A stretch of 12,632 bases of DNA from Syntrophomonadaceae bacterium (GCA_028683995.1 JAQUGU010000025.1:1-12632); one strand, 5' to 3'. Shown: positions 1-7,036, counted from the stretch's first letter. Numbers and translations are program-made. The notes: a model not told the origin generated them from the sequence alone.

Positions 1-16
1 AAGCCATTGTTGTCAT
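1..16 (-). CDS. Start of an unidentified gene downstream of the signal peptidase (partial)
   Basis: Only the first five codons (Met-Thr-Thr-Met-Ala) lie in the window, starting with ATG at 16 and reading leftward. An AAGGGG Shine-Dalgarno core sits 8 bases upstream, which is why I place a start here. The 128 bases between it and the signal peptidase stop hold a second GGGAGGTG motif at about 81-90 and a small inverted repeat TGGGC/GCCCA. No convincing terminator is present, so the gene may be cotranscribed with the peptidase. SipW-type peptidases are often encoded beside their substrates (TasA/camelysin-like fibre proteins or pilin-like proteins), so this may be such a substrate. That is inference from the neighbour only. 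Confidence 0.35.
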
Positions 17-144
17 ATTCCCATCCCCTTTTCAAAAATTCTCCTCATTAATTACCTGGGCTGCCTGGTCGGCCCATCACCTCCCTTAAGTTAAATTCTT
101 ACTATAAAGCCGTGCTGCTATAAACTTATTTATATATTAAATCC

Positions 145-813
145 TCAGCCGGGAAGGTTCTCTTCCTTAGCTTCAGATTCATTATTTTCCTGGCGTGCTG
201 CTTTCAAGGCTGCTAACTCTGCTTCCAACTCCGCTTCCCGACTGCCTTTTTTCTTGTTGCGCCGGCTGCGCGAGGTTATGTCGTAAACAATGAACAGGCA
301 TAGCGGAGTTACAACGAATAACAACATACCCATGGGGGTCTGGAGAAACATGGCGAATCTGCCTACCCCGCCGACCCGGCCCAGGTATTTGCCTTCCAGG
401 GTTTCAGCCTTTACACTGCTGGCATCGGCACCGGTATTGGCGTCACCTTTGGTCAGGAATGATCTGGTACCGTTCTCAGTCACCACCTCGGTTACTCTAT
501 GGGTTACTACTGTATTCTTGTCGGCCCGAAAGGTGATGATGTCACCTTTCATAATACTATCGGCATTGGTTTCCTTGGTTAGTACAATATCCCCGGTTAA
601 AATGGTGGGTTCCATGGAACCCGACAGGACTATAAATGGTTTATATCCCATGAAATCCGGTATATCATCAGGATATAGGTAAGACTTGACAATCATGGTT
701 CCGTTAACAATGATGATCATAGTTAGAAATATACAGATCGTAATTCCAATTACACTTAACGCTTTTTTAAATACCGTACTCTCGTTTGGGTTTCCTACCG
801 TATCGCTATTCAT
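145..813 (-). CDS. sipW: SipW-type signal peptidase I
   Basis: A membrane-bound type I signal peptidase of the archaeal/ER (SipW, S26B) class, which removes signal peptides from exported proteins. From Met1 at 813 (222 residues): a hydrophobic membrane segment at about 19-42; the catalytic serine box LSGSMEPT with Ser66; VVTHRV with His105, replacing the Lys of the classical bacterial enzyme; the KGDAN box near 122-126; a second membrane segment near 157-180; and a Lys/Arg-rich stretch followed by a Glu/Ala-rich, coiled-coil-like tail. The open frame reaches a GTG-less ATG at 828, but a GGAGG motif (826-822) lies 8 bases before the ATG at 813, so I choose 813. Upstream are two c-di-GMP-II riboswitches and a promoter. 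SipW enzymes in Bacillus process TasA-like biofilm matrix proteins; the substrate here is unknown and may lie just beyond the window. Confidence 0.9.
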   Translation of the reverse strand: MNSDTVGNPNESTVFKKALSVIGITICIFLTMIIIVNGTMIVKSYLYPDDIPDFMGYKPFIVLSGSMEPTILTGDIVLTKETNADSIMKGDIITFRADKNTVVTHRVTEVVTENGTRSFLTKGDANTGADASSVKAETLEGKYLGRVGGVGRFAMFLQTPMGMLLFVVTPLCLFIVYDITSRSRRNKKKGSREAELEAELAALKAARQENNESEAKEENLPG

Positions 814-846
814 TAACACCGCCTCCATAAAATTCCATCAATGTGC

Positions 847-876
847 AAAAAATATCACTACATTTATCATGTAGCG
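847..876 (-). terminator. Intrinsic terminator of the downstream c-di-GMP-II switch
   Basis: On the minus strand CGCTACAT (876-869) pairs with ATGTAGTG (863-856), with one G-U pair, around a GATAA loop. ATATTTTTT follows (855-847). The first bases of the stem (CGC) are also the end of the aptamer's P1 3' strand, so stem P1 and this terminator cannot form together. It ends about 33 bases before the signal peptidase start. Confidence 0.75.
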
Positions 877-943
877 GCCGGTTGCGTCTCAAGCTACTGT
901 AGGCTAGACGCCCATTTTACCACCTACAGGTCATCGCTTCCGC
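869..943 (-). promoter_or_regulatory. Cyclic-di-GMP-II riboswitch aptamer, second (gene-proximal) copy
   Basis: 75 bases that match the class II c-di-GMP aptamer as I remember it from Clostridium: opening GCGGAAGCGATGA, the central TAAAATGGGCGTCT, and the closing GAGACGCAACCGGCCGC. CTGTAGG pairs with CCTACAG, and GCGTCT between those arms pairs with AGACGC after them, giving the pseudoknot of this class. GCGG at the 5' end pairs with CCGC at the 3' end (P1). Compared with the first copy, the helix changed from CTGTGGG/CCCACAG to CTGTAGG/CCTACAG. This is a compensatory change that supports an RNA structure under selection. The overlapping terminator implies that ligand binding turns expression on. 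Confidence 0.88.
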
Positions 944-1022
944 ATAATATGCTATAAAATTTGTGGAATTCGTAAACCCTGTCCTGTAACCAACACCCCT
1001 TTAAAACTACGACTTATTACCC

Positions 1023-1051
1023 AAAAAAAACCACTACAATATATGTAGCGG
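1023..1051 (-). terminator. Intrinsic terminator of the upstream c-di-GMP-II switch
   Basis: On the minus strand CCGCTACA (1051-1044) pairs with TGTAGTGG (1038-1031), with one G-U pair, around a five-base loop, followed by eight T (1030-1023). The leading CCGC is the 3' strand of aptamer stem P1, so terminator and ligand-bound aptamer are mutually exclusive. This is a textbook expression platform for an ON switch. Confidence 0.85.
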
Positions 1052-1116
1052 CCGGTTGCGTCTCAAGCTACTGTGGGTCAGACGCCCATTTTACGCCCAC
1101 AGATTATCGCTTCCGC
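1043..1116 (-). promoter_or_regulatory. Cyclic-di-GMP-II riboswitch aptamer, first (promoter-proximal) copy
   Basis: 74 bases with the class II c-di-GMP aptamer signature: GCGGAAGCGATAAT at the 5' end, CTGTGGG pairing with CCCACAG, GCGTCT pairing with AGACGC across it as a pseudoknot, and GCAACCGGCCGC closing stem P1. It is nearly identical to the second copy at its start, in TAAAATGGGCGTCT and over the last 28 bases. Most differences fall in helix positions that covary or in the loop. It lies about 34 bases downstream of the transcription start expected from the promoter at 1158-1186 and has its own terminator. The ligand assignment rests on family resemblance, not on measurement. Confidence 0.9.
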
Positions 1117-1157
1117 GAAGCAAGTATTAATTTTTTATTTATACCTTTTCTAGATAT

Positions 1158-1186
1158 ATAATGCAATAATACGTAAAACATGTCAA
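1158..1186 (-). promoter_or_regulatory. Vegetative (SigA-type) promoter for the riboswitch-sipW transcript
   Basis: TTGACA (1186-1181, a perfect -35) is followed after 17 bases by CATTAT (1163-1158), which matches four of six bases of the -10 consensus in an AT-rich stretch. The expected start near 1150 leaves a short leader before the first aptamer. Confidence 0.6.
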
Positions 1187-1363
1187 CAAATATTTTTTCT
1201 GTTAATAAACCAAAATACCCCAGCGCGTCGAAACTTCATTCGCTAGTTTTGATAACTATCTGTTTTACTTAGATTATGATTTTCACCTAGCAAAAGTGCG
1301 TTAAGGTAGTCCATTGCAAAATCTTAATTCATTTTTATTTCCCTAATCCCTGCCATACCGGTG
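1187..1363. other. Intergenic stretch with no recognised feature
   Basis: AT-rich spacer between the riboswitch promoter and the terminator of the kor cluster. I see no open frame with a ribosome-binding site, no clear hairpin and no repeat. Confidence 0.5.
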
Positions 1364-1404
1364 AAAAAAAAGGAGTTTCATGACGGGCGAGCCATGAAGC
1401 TCCT
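1364..1404 (-). terminator. Intrinsic terminator closing the gdh-kor cluster
   Basis: On the minus strand AGGAGCTTCATG (1404-1393) pairs with CATGAAACTCCT (1382-1371), with one mismatch in 12 pairs, around a 10-base loop, and continues into a run of eight T (1371-1364). It begins 22 bases after the stop of the flavoprotein gene at 1426. Confidence 0.88.
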
Positions 1405-1425
1405 TTATATTTATTTATAGATAAA

Positions 1426-3039
1426 TTAATTGCCGGCGATGGTAATGGCAAAATCAGGGCAGATCATAAAACACCTGAGACAACCTACACATTTATCCGT
1501 ATTTACGGCTTGCATTGGTTGGTAGCCCTGGGCATTGAAAGTGTCGGTAGGTTCATAGATACCCAGACTGCATACTTCTTTACAGTAACCGCATTCTTTG
1601 CAGCGCGCTGCATCGACCTCTACGCTGAAATCCCTGATATCACATCCCAAACAGCGACCAGCTTCATTACGGGCCAGTATTTCATCATAACCCAATTCTA
1701 CCTGGCCGAAACCCTGGAGTCGCTCAGTCAGGGAAATAGTATAGGTCCGGGTGCGTTCGCTACCCAGGATTGCCGGCTCTTCCGCGGCTGCTTCGATTCC
1801 CTCGGCCAGTTTTTCATCAATTACCCCAGTGCCGCCCAGGAACCGGTCAATTGATGCTGCGGCCAATCTTCCCTGGGCGATGGCCTCGATGATGGAGGCT
1901 GGTCCGGTAACCAGATCACCCCCGCCGAAAATCCCTGGTTGATCAGTAGCCAGGGTTTGGTGGTCAACCCGGGCGGTTCCGTTGGCATTGACCCCCAGAT
2001 TCAGGACCGAGGCATCGGCTGACTGACCTACCGCTTCGATTAACAGATCAAAGGTGGTGGTGAATTCGCTGCCACTTATCGGTACCGGTCGGGGCCGGCC
2101 GCTTTGGTCTTTTTCCCCCAACCTCATTCTGGTGCTTACCAGACTGTCTGGGTTTATTTGCACCGGAGCCACCAGGAATTCTATTTGGACTCCCTCTTCC
2201 AGGGCATCCTGAATTTCGTCGGGACTGGCTGGCATTTCAGCGCGGGTCCGCCGATAGAACACGGTCACTTCAGCGGCACCCAGGCGCCGAGCCGCTCGAG
2301 CGGCGTCAATGGCGGTATTCCCGCCGCCAATTACTACTACTTGCTGACCTATGGATTGCTCCTGGCCGGTGTTAACCTGTTCTAAAAAAGTCACCCCATC
2401 GATAATGGGCGCTGCTGCATCAGTGGGCGCTCCGGTCTTGGAACCTACCCACGCCCCAGTGGCGGCCAGAACTGCGTCATAACCGCTGGCTAGCAGTTCT
2501 GAAGCCGATGCCACGCGGGTATTGGTTTTTATAACCACGTTGCGATCGGTAATTACGGCTATTTCCCGGTCAATCACATCATTAGGCAAGCGATACTCGG
2601 GGATGGAATAGCGCATCATGCCACCCGCCTGAGGTCTTGCTTCCAGGACGGTAACCTGATGACCTTGGCCAGCTAAGTAGTAGGCGGCAGTCAACCCACC
2701 CGGTCCGGCCCCAATCACCGCTACATGTTTTCCGGTGGGGGCTGCGGTCGGCAATGGTACTTGGAAGTTGCCCTTTTCTACGGCTGCTCTTTTCAACAGG
2801 CGAATGGCTACCGGTTCGTCATATTGGTGACGGGCACACATGGTTTCACATGGATGAACACATGCGTACCCGCAGACCGCCGGAAACGGAATTCTTTCCC
2901 GAATTACGGCCAAGGCCAGATCAAACTGACCAGCCCTAATAAATCTAATGTAGCGCGGCACATCAACGCCTGCGGGACAGGCTCCCTGACAGGGGGCGGT
3001 TTTATACTTGGCTATAATACCCATTCTTTTTTCATGCAC
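1426..3039 (-). CDS. GltD-like NAD(P)H/FAD oxidoreductase with C-terminal 2x[4Fe-4S] ferredoxin domain
   Basis: Flavoprotein of the glutamate synthase small-subunit (GltD/NfnB) family; likely moves electrons between NAD(P)H and iron-sulphur clusters. Residues from the GTG at 3039 (537 aa): N-terminal cluster-binding cysteines at 17, 21, 56, 60, 64 and 68; FAD Rossmann motif GAGPGG at 110-115; a nucleotide-binding GGGNTA motif near 238; YRRTRAEMPA near 262; and the second FAD segment GGGDLVTGPA. The C-terminus carries Cys463/466 and two ferredoxin motifs, Cys480/483/486/490 and Cys517/520/523/527. GltD itself lacks this tail. No separate KorD ferredoxin subunit is in the cluster, so the tail may replace it as electron acceptor for KorABC (inference). 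The start is uncertain: GGGAAGGA touches the GTG at 3039, while the ATG at 3024 lies 14 bases from AAGGAG. It begins 18 bases after korC. Confidence 0.9.
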   Translation of the reverse strand: MHEKRMGIIAKYKTAPCQGACPAGVDVPRYIRFIRAGQFDLALAVIRERIPFPAVCGYACVHPCETMCARHQYDEPVAIRLLKRAAVEKGNFQVPLPTAAPTGKHVAVIGAGPGGLTAAYYLAGQGHQVTVLEARPQAGGMMRYSIPEYRLPNDVIDREIAVITDRNVVIKTNTRVASASELLASGYDAVLAATGAWVGSKTGAPTDAAAPIIDGVTFLEQVNTGQEQSIGQQVVVIGGGNTAIDAARAARRLGAAEVTVFYRRTRAEMPASPDEIQDALEEGVQIEFLVAPVQINPDSLVSTRMRLGEKDQSGRPRPVPISGSEFTTTFDLLIEAVGQSADASVLNLGVNANGTARVDHQTLATDQPGIFGGGDLVTGPASIIEAIAQGRLAAASIDRFLGGTGVIDEKLAEGIEAAAEEPAILGSERTRTYTISLTERLQGFGQVELGYDEILARNEAGRCLGCDIRDFSVEVDAARCKECGYCKEVCSLGIYEPTDTFNAQGYQPMQAVNTDKCVGCLRCFMICPDFAITIAGN

Positions 3040-3057
3040 TCCTTCCCAATGGTCTAA

Positions 3058-3585
3058 TTACTGGGCTAACTTAACGCCATGATACAAGGCCTTTAAATTC
3101 ATTTCGGCGGCTGGGCCGTGGAACCGTTGTCTGATGACCGCTTCCAGGCTCTCCTGGGTAACCACGCCGGTCATTTGGCACATGACTCCCAGGGCTACCA
3201 TATTGGCGGTGCCTGGATGTCCTAACTCCCGTCCCATCAGGGTAAAGGGAAATCCGATATAGTTCGGGCCTTCTCTGGCCTCCAGCAAAGTAGTATCGTA
3301 AAAAACGAGAACGTCGGTGTCGGCCGCATTGGGAGCGTGCGCTTTCATGGCTTCCTCGGTTAAAATCAGCATAATATTGGGTTTCTGCACTTGCTGAAAC
3401 ATTATTTCTTCTTGATCTACGATTAGTTCGGCTTTGGATAATCCGCCCCGACTGGCTATGCCGTACGACTGGGACTGCACCACGTTTTTGCCTTCCAGAA
3501 TAGCGGCTTCCGCCAGCATCATTCCGCAGACTATTAACCCTTGCCCGCCCGATCCGGCCAAGACTATTTCATGTCGATTCTTCAT
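3058..3585 (-). CDS. korC: 2-oxoacid:ferredoxin oxidoreductase, gamma subunit
   Basis: 175 residues, the usual length for the gamma subunit of 2-oxoacid:acceptor oxidoreductases. The glycine-rich AGSGGQG motif (Gly11-Gly16) opens the first beta-strand, and the conserved SQSYGIASRGG segment follows near 39-49. This subunit contributes to coenzyme A handling and joins KorA and KorB in the cytoplasmic enzyme. AAAGGAG lies 8 bases before the ATG at 3585. It follows korB by 35 bases, a gap that contains a perfect 9-bp inverted repeat. The substrate is called 2-oxoglutarate because of the KorA sequence and the gdh neighbour; pyruvate or branched-chain acids cannot be excluded from this subunit alone. 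Confidence 0.92.
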   Translation of the reverse strand: MKNRHEIVLAGSGGQGLIVCGMMLAEAAILEGKNVVQSQSYGIASRGGLSKAELIVDQEEIMFQQVQKPNIMLILTEEAMKAHAPNAADTDVLVFYDTTLLEAREGPNYIGFPFTLMGRELGHPGTANMVALGVMCQMTGVVTQESLEAVIRQRFHGPAAEMNLKALYHGVKLAQ

Positions 3586-3603
3586 GCCATATACTCCTTT
3601 CTG

Positions 3604-3630
3604 AATATCCTGGCTTATCTTCAGGATATT
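3604..3630 (-). other. Perfect 9-bp hairpin across the korB stop
   Basis: AATATCCTG (3604-3612) and CAGGATATT (3622-3630) are perfect inverted copies around a nine-base loop. The hairpin includes the korB stop codon (3621-3623) and ends just before the korC ribosome-binding site. No T run follows, so it is not an ordinary terminator. It may influence mRNA processing or the korB:korC ratio. Confidence 0.6.
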
Positions 3631-4442
3631 TGCTGGGCTTTGGTCCGGACCTCTTCATAGCGAGTGTTGAAATCAGGGGCATTCTTATCGACCATTTTAC
3701 CAACCGGGAAATAACCCTCTGCTGATGGATACTGGTCTGGTTCATATTTCTCCAGGGGTATACCCTTGACTTTAAGCATTCTGATCATATCGATCGGTAC
3801 TTTCATTTTATTATTCGGTCCATAATGGGTAGTACAGGGACTTATTATTTCCACCAGGGAGAAACCCGGTTTGTTGAGGGCCTCCTTGATTCGCTCCTGC
3901 ATCTGGAATCCTCGGTAAACGCTTTCCCGGGCTACATAGTTGGCTCCCGCCGCCTCAGCCAATGCGCAGACATCAAATTCCCGCTCGGGATTGCCATAGC
4001 GGGTCGTGCTGGTATAGCTATAGGCAGGGGTGGTGGCGGAATATTGCCCCCCGGTCATTCCATAGTTATAGTTGTTAAGTACAATGGCGGTCAGGTCTAT
4101 GTTGCGGCGGGCGGCATGGATAAAGTGGTTACCCCCGATGGTCACTCCATCGCCATCACCCATTAATACCACTACATGTAATTTGGGGTTGACCGCTTTT
4201 ACCCCGGTGGCGAAAGATAACGCCCGGCCGTGGGTCGTATGCAGAGTATTGGTGGTAATATAGTCATCGGCTTTGCCCCAGCAGCCGATGCCGGTAACTA
4301 CTACGGTATCTTCATTGGTATAACCCAGTTCTTCAAAGGACCGGAGTAAAGCGCTCAAGGCCGCACCATACCCGCATCCAGAACACCACATCAAAGGGAT
4401 GCTGTTTTTTCGTAAGAATTTTAACCCGGTAGCATGAGCCAC
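3621..4442 (-). CDS. korB: 2-oxoacid:ferredoxin oxidoreductase, beta subunit (TPP-binding)
   Basis: 273 residues, typical for KorB. It carries thiamine diphosphate and the catalytic [4Fe-4S] cluster. The cluster ligands are visible as Cys20 and Cys23 in WCSGCG, Cys54 in GIGC and Cys203 in SPCTTHYG. The TPP motif runs from GDGDG at 95-99, through GGNHFIHAARRNIDL, to NNYNYGMTGGQYS at 123-135. HTTHGRA (68-74) is another family hallmark. The start is GTG at 4442 with GGAGG seven bases upstream; a Met further in would cut the conserved N-terminus. It lies 15 bases after korA, so the genes are almost certainly cotranscribed. Reaction (family knowledge): 2-oxoacid + CoA + oxidised ferredoxin to acyl-CoA + CO2 + reduced ferredoxin. 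Confidence 0.94.
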   Translation of the reverse strand: MAHATGLKFLRKNSIPLMWCSGCGYGAALSALLRSFEELGYTNEDTVVVTGIGCWGKADDYITTNTLHTTHGRALSFATGVKAVNPKLHVVVLMGDGDGVTIGGNHFIHAARRNIDLTAIVLNNYNYGMTGGQYSATTPAYSYTSTTRYGNPEREFDVCALAEAAGANYVARESVYRGFQMQERIKEALNKPGFSLVEIISPCTTHYGPNNKMKVPIDMIRMLKVKGIPLEKYEPDQYPSAEGYFPVGKMVDKNAPDFNTRYEEVRTKAQQIS

Positions 4443-4457
4443 TCTAATACCTCCTAG

Positions 4458-5585
4458 CTATTTAATCGCATTCAGTATGTCCTGCGGGGTAATAATTGTG
4501 CCATTGTATTTATTGACCCGGCGTATATCAACCGAGGGGCCTAAAATACGCTGGACTTCGGCGGCAATCTGGCCGCTGTAATTCATTTCCGGCACGACTA
4601 CTCGCTTAACCAGTTGCCCTAATCTGGCCACCTCAAGGTCCGGCAACGGCCAAACGGTTACCAGTTGTAATACACCGGCTTTTATTCCCTGCGACCGGGC
4701 TGCTGCAATCGCTTCCCGGGCCGCCCGGGTAGTAGCCCCAAAGGTCACCACCAGGATATCCATGTCTTCAACCGCAAATTCTTTGGTCATTACGATCTCA
4801 TCCCGGTAACGCTCGATCTTTTCATGCAATTGCCCAACTTTCCAGGCGGCATTGGCCGGGTTGTTGTTGCTGGACCCCTCTGGTCCGTGCATGGAACTGG
4901 TCACATGGTATACGTATTCACTGCCATACACTGCCAGGGGGGCGATCCCGTCTTCGTCCGGGGTATATGGTTTGTATAATTCCGGTGCCATAGTTGGTTT
5001 CTTGCGGTCGATCACTTCCAGTTCGCCCGGTGCGGGGATGGAATAGTTCTCACGCATGTGAGCTACTATCTCATCAGCAGCTAGTACTACCGGTACCCGG
5101 TACTTCTCGGCAAAATTGAAAGCTTTTACAGTTAGTTCGAAACACTCTTTTACTGAGGCCGGTGATAAAGCAATCAGGGTCTGGTCGCCATGCCGCCCCC
5201 ATCTGATCTGCATCACATCAGCCTGACCTGGTTTGGTGGCCAATCCAGTGCTGGGACCGGACCGCATTACGTTAACAATCACACAAGGTACTTCAGCGGC
5301 GATAGCCATACCCAGGTTTTCCTGCATGAGGGAAAATCCTGGTCCACTGGTAGCGGTAAATGATTTGGCTCCGGCCAGGGAGGCTCCTACGATCGCACCC
5401 ATACTGGCAATCTCATCTTCCATTTGCATGAAGACCCCCCCGATTTTGGGCAATTGCCGGGCAGACTCTTCCGCTACTTCTGAAGAAGGTGTGATAGGGT
5501 ATCCTGCAAAGAACTTGGCCCCGGCATAAAAGGCCCCTTCGGCGATGGCCTGATTACCCTGGATCAATCTTGTTTGTTCAGGCAA
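4458..5585 (-). CDS. korA: 2-oxoglutarate:ferredoxin oxidoreductase, alpha subunit
   Basis: 375 residues, full length for the KorA alpha subunit. Visible hallmarks are GYPITPSSE (28-36), MEDEIASMGAIVGASLAGAK, the TSGPGFSLMQENLGMA block, GPSTGLATKPGQADVMQ, and the C-terminal transketolase-like domain ending in NKYNGTIITPQ. These match the 2-oxoglutarate (Kor) branch better than the branched-chain (Vor) branch as I know them. The start is TTG at 5585, with GGAGG eight bases upstream and no in-frame ATG nearby. It is first of the three kor genes and lies 89 bases downstream of gdh. It probably converts the 2-oxoglutarate made by the dehydrogenase into succinyl-CoA and reduced ferredoxin. Confidence 0.93.
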   Translation of the reverse strand: MPEQTRLIQGNQAIAEGAFYAGAKFFAGYPITPSSEVAEESARQLPKIGGVFMQMEDEIASMGAIVGASLAGAKSFTATSGPGFSLMQENLGMAIAAEVPCVIVNVMRSGPSTGLATKPGQADVMQIRWGRHGDQTLIALSPASVKECFELTVKAFNFAEKYRVPVVLAADEIVAHMRENYSIPAPGELEVIDRKKPTMAPELYKPYTPDEDGIAPLAVYGSEYVYHVTSSMHGPEGSSNNNPANAAWKVGQLHEKIERYRDEIVMTKEFAVEDMDILVVTFGATTRAAREAIAAARSQGIKAGVLQLVTVWPLPDLEVARLGQLVKRVVVPEMNYSGQIAAEVQRILGPSVDIRRVNKYNGTIITPQDILNAIK

Positions 5586-5636
5586 TTCTTAACCCTCCGT
5601 TTCACAATAACTCTATATTTCTGGTTATCTGGTTGA

Positions 5637-5659
5637 AGAAGGAGCCTTAAGCCCCTTCT
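5637..5659 (-). other. Hairpin between gdh and korA
   Basis: AGAAGG (5637-5642) and CCTTCT (5654-5659) form a six-pair stem around an imperfect GCCTTAAGC centre, 15 bases after the gdh stop. On the minus strand only CTTC, not a T run, follows. It is at best a weak or partial terminator that could lower readthrough into kor. Confidence 0.4.
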
Positions 5660-5674
5660 CCCAGCGATTAAATT

Positions 5675-6922
5675 TTAGATCCAACCCCGGGCCGTCATGG
5701 CCTCAGTTACTTTGGTAATCGCTTTGACCCAGCAAGCCATTCTCATGCTTATGTTCTGGTTTTTATGCATTGCGTATATTTCTTGGAAGACCTGGGCCAC
5801 CAGTTTCTCTAATTTGGCGTTGACTTCATCTTCGGTCCAACGGTTATCATGCAGGTTCTGAATCCTTTCAAAATGAGCTACCTGAGTTCCGCCGGAATTG
5901 GCCCAGATGTCTGGAGCTATAAAGATATTTTTGGCAATAAGGATTGCTTCGGCATCGGGCATGGTTGGACCGTTAGCCCCTTCTATAATCATTTTCGCTT
6001 TGATCCGGGGGGCATTTTCAGCCGTAATAACGTTTTGAACTGCACACGGCGCCAGTATATCGCATTCCAGTTCTAATAGATCTGCATTACTGATAGCCTG
6101 GCTGCCGGGATAGCCCTTAACTGTTCCCTGTTGGTCCACATAAGCGTGCAGATCCAGAATATCCAGTCCATCAGAATTGTATATCCCACCATTGACATCA
6201 CTGACGGCTACGACCTTAACCCCGTCCCGCTGGTACAGCTTGGCTAAATGCCAGCCCACCTTACCGAAACCCTGGACTGCCGCCGTCAAGGTATTAATCT
6301 CCAGTCCCAGGGCTCTGGCTACTTCCCGGGTGGCAAACAGGATTCCCCGGCTGGTGGCCTCGGGCCGTCCTTCTGATCCTCCCAGGGCTATTAATTTTCC
6401 GCTTATCCCCCCAGCTTCATGGTGCTGATTCATGGCTTCCCACTCATCCAGCATCCAGCTTTGAGTCTGGGCTGAAGTACCGATATCGGCACCGGGGAAA
6501 TCTTTCCATACCCCAATTAGCGGGGCTATGGCTCTAATATAGGCCCGGCAGAGCCTTTCCAATTCGGTCTTGGATAGTTTGTCAGGATCAACTATTACGC
6601 CACCCTTACCACCGCCATTGGGAATTTCGTTCAAGGCATTTTTAAATGTCATCCACAATGCCAGAGCTTTTACATCATCCGCGGTTTCTTCGGGATGAAA
6701 GCGGGTTCCGCCCCGAGTCGGTCCTACGGCTGTGTTATGCTGACATCTGAAACCGGTAAACACCTGGGTTGATCCGTCATCCATTTTAACCGGGAATCTA
6801 ACCGCCATATGACGTAAGGGCTCTCTTAATATTTCAAAAACCTTATGGTCCAGTTTCATGTATGAGGTAGCTGCGGCTAATTGTTCCTGAGAAACTTCGA
6901 AAGCTGTTTTTTTATTACTCAT
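5675..6922 (-). CDS. gdhA: Glutamate dehydrogenase (Glu/Leu/Phe/Val dehydrogenase family)
   Basis: 415 residues, the length of small hexameric glutamate dehydrogenases, which interconvert L-glutamate with 2-oxoglutarate and ammonia using NAD(P). The substrate domain shows GPTRGGTRFHPE (67-78), TFKN with Lys94, and GGGKGG with the catalytic Lys106. FPGADIGT then carries the conserved Asp, and AAVQGFGKVG marks the nucleotide fold. The C-terminal GANGPTMPDAE and ANSGG blocks are also present. The open frame runs up to GTG at 6949, but AAAGGAG lies eight bases before the ATG at 6922, which I take as the start. The Lys that in clostridial GDH contacts the substrate side-chain carboxylate is Arg70 here, so the charge is kept. 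It is first in the gdh-kor series and fits glutamate oxidation. Another amino acid substrate remains possible. Confidence 0.9.
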   Translation of the reverse strand: MSNKKTAFEVSQEQLAAATSYMKLDHKVFEILREPLRHMAVRFPVKMDDGSTQVFTGFRCQHNTAVGPTRGGTRFHPEETADDVKALALWMTFKNALNEIPNGGGKGGVIVDPDKLSKTELERLCRAYIRAIAPLIGVWKDFPGADIGTSAQTQSWMLDEWEAMNQHHEAGGISGKLIALGGSEGRPEATSRGILFATREVARALGLEINTLTAAVQGFGKVGWHLAKLYQRDGVKVVAVSDVNGGIYNSDGLDILDLHAYVDQQGTVKGYPGSQAISNADLLELECDILAPCAVQNVITAENAPRIKAKMIIEGANGPTMPDAEAILIAKNIFIAPDIWANSGGTQVAHFERIQNLHDNRWTEDEVNAKLEKLVAQVFQEIYAMHKNQNISMRMACWVKAITKVTEAMTARGWI

Positions 6923-7036
6923 ATCAATTACTCCTTTCGCTATAACCACATTTTCGGTGCTGGCCCAACCATTAGACTTTGACTTTATATTTTCTTCTTT
7001 ATACTCTATAATTTAAAATGGTTACATTTTATTGGT

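Noticed and set aside
828..828. ATG at 828 as the signal peptidase start
   Set aside because: The GGAGG that would serve as ribosome-binding site overlaps this codon; it is well placed for the ATG at 813 instead.
870..1116. The two similar 75-base units as a CRISPR or REP-type repeat pair
   Set aside because: They show aptamer pairing, a pseudoknot and compensatory changes, and each is followed by a terminator; only two copies exist with a non-spacer interval.
1510..1854. Long plus-strand open frames inside the flavoprotein, kor, gdh and murI genes
   Set aside because: They are antisense shadows of strongly supported minus-strand genes and have no ribosome-binding sites or family motifs.
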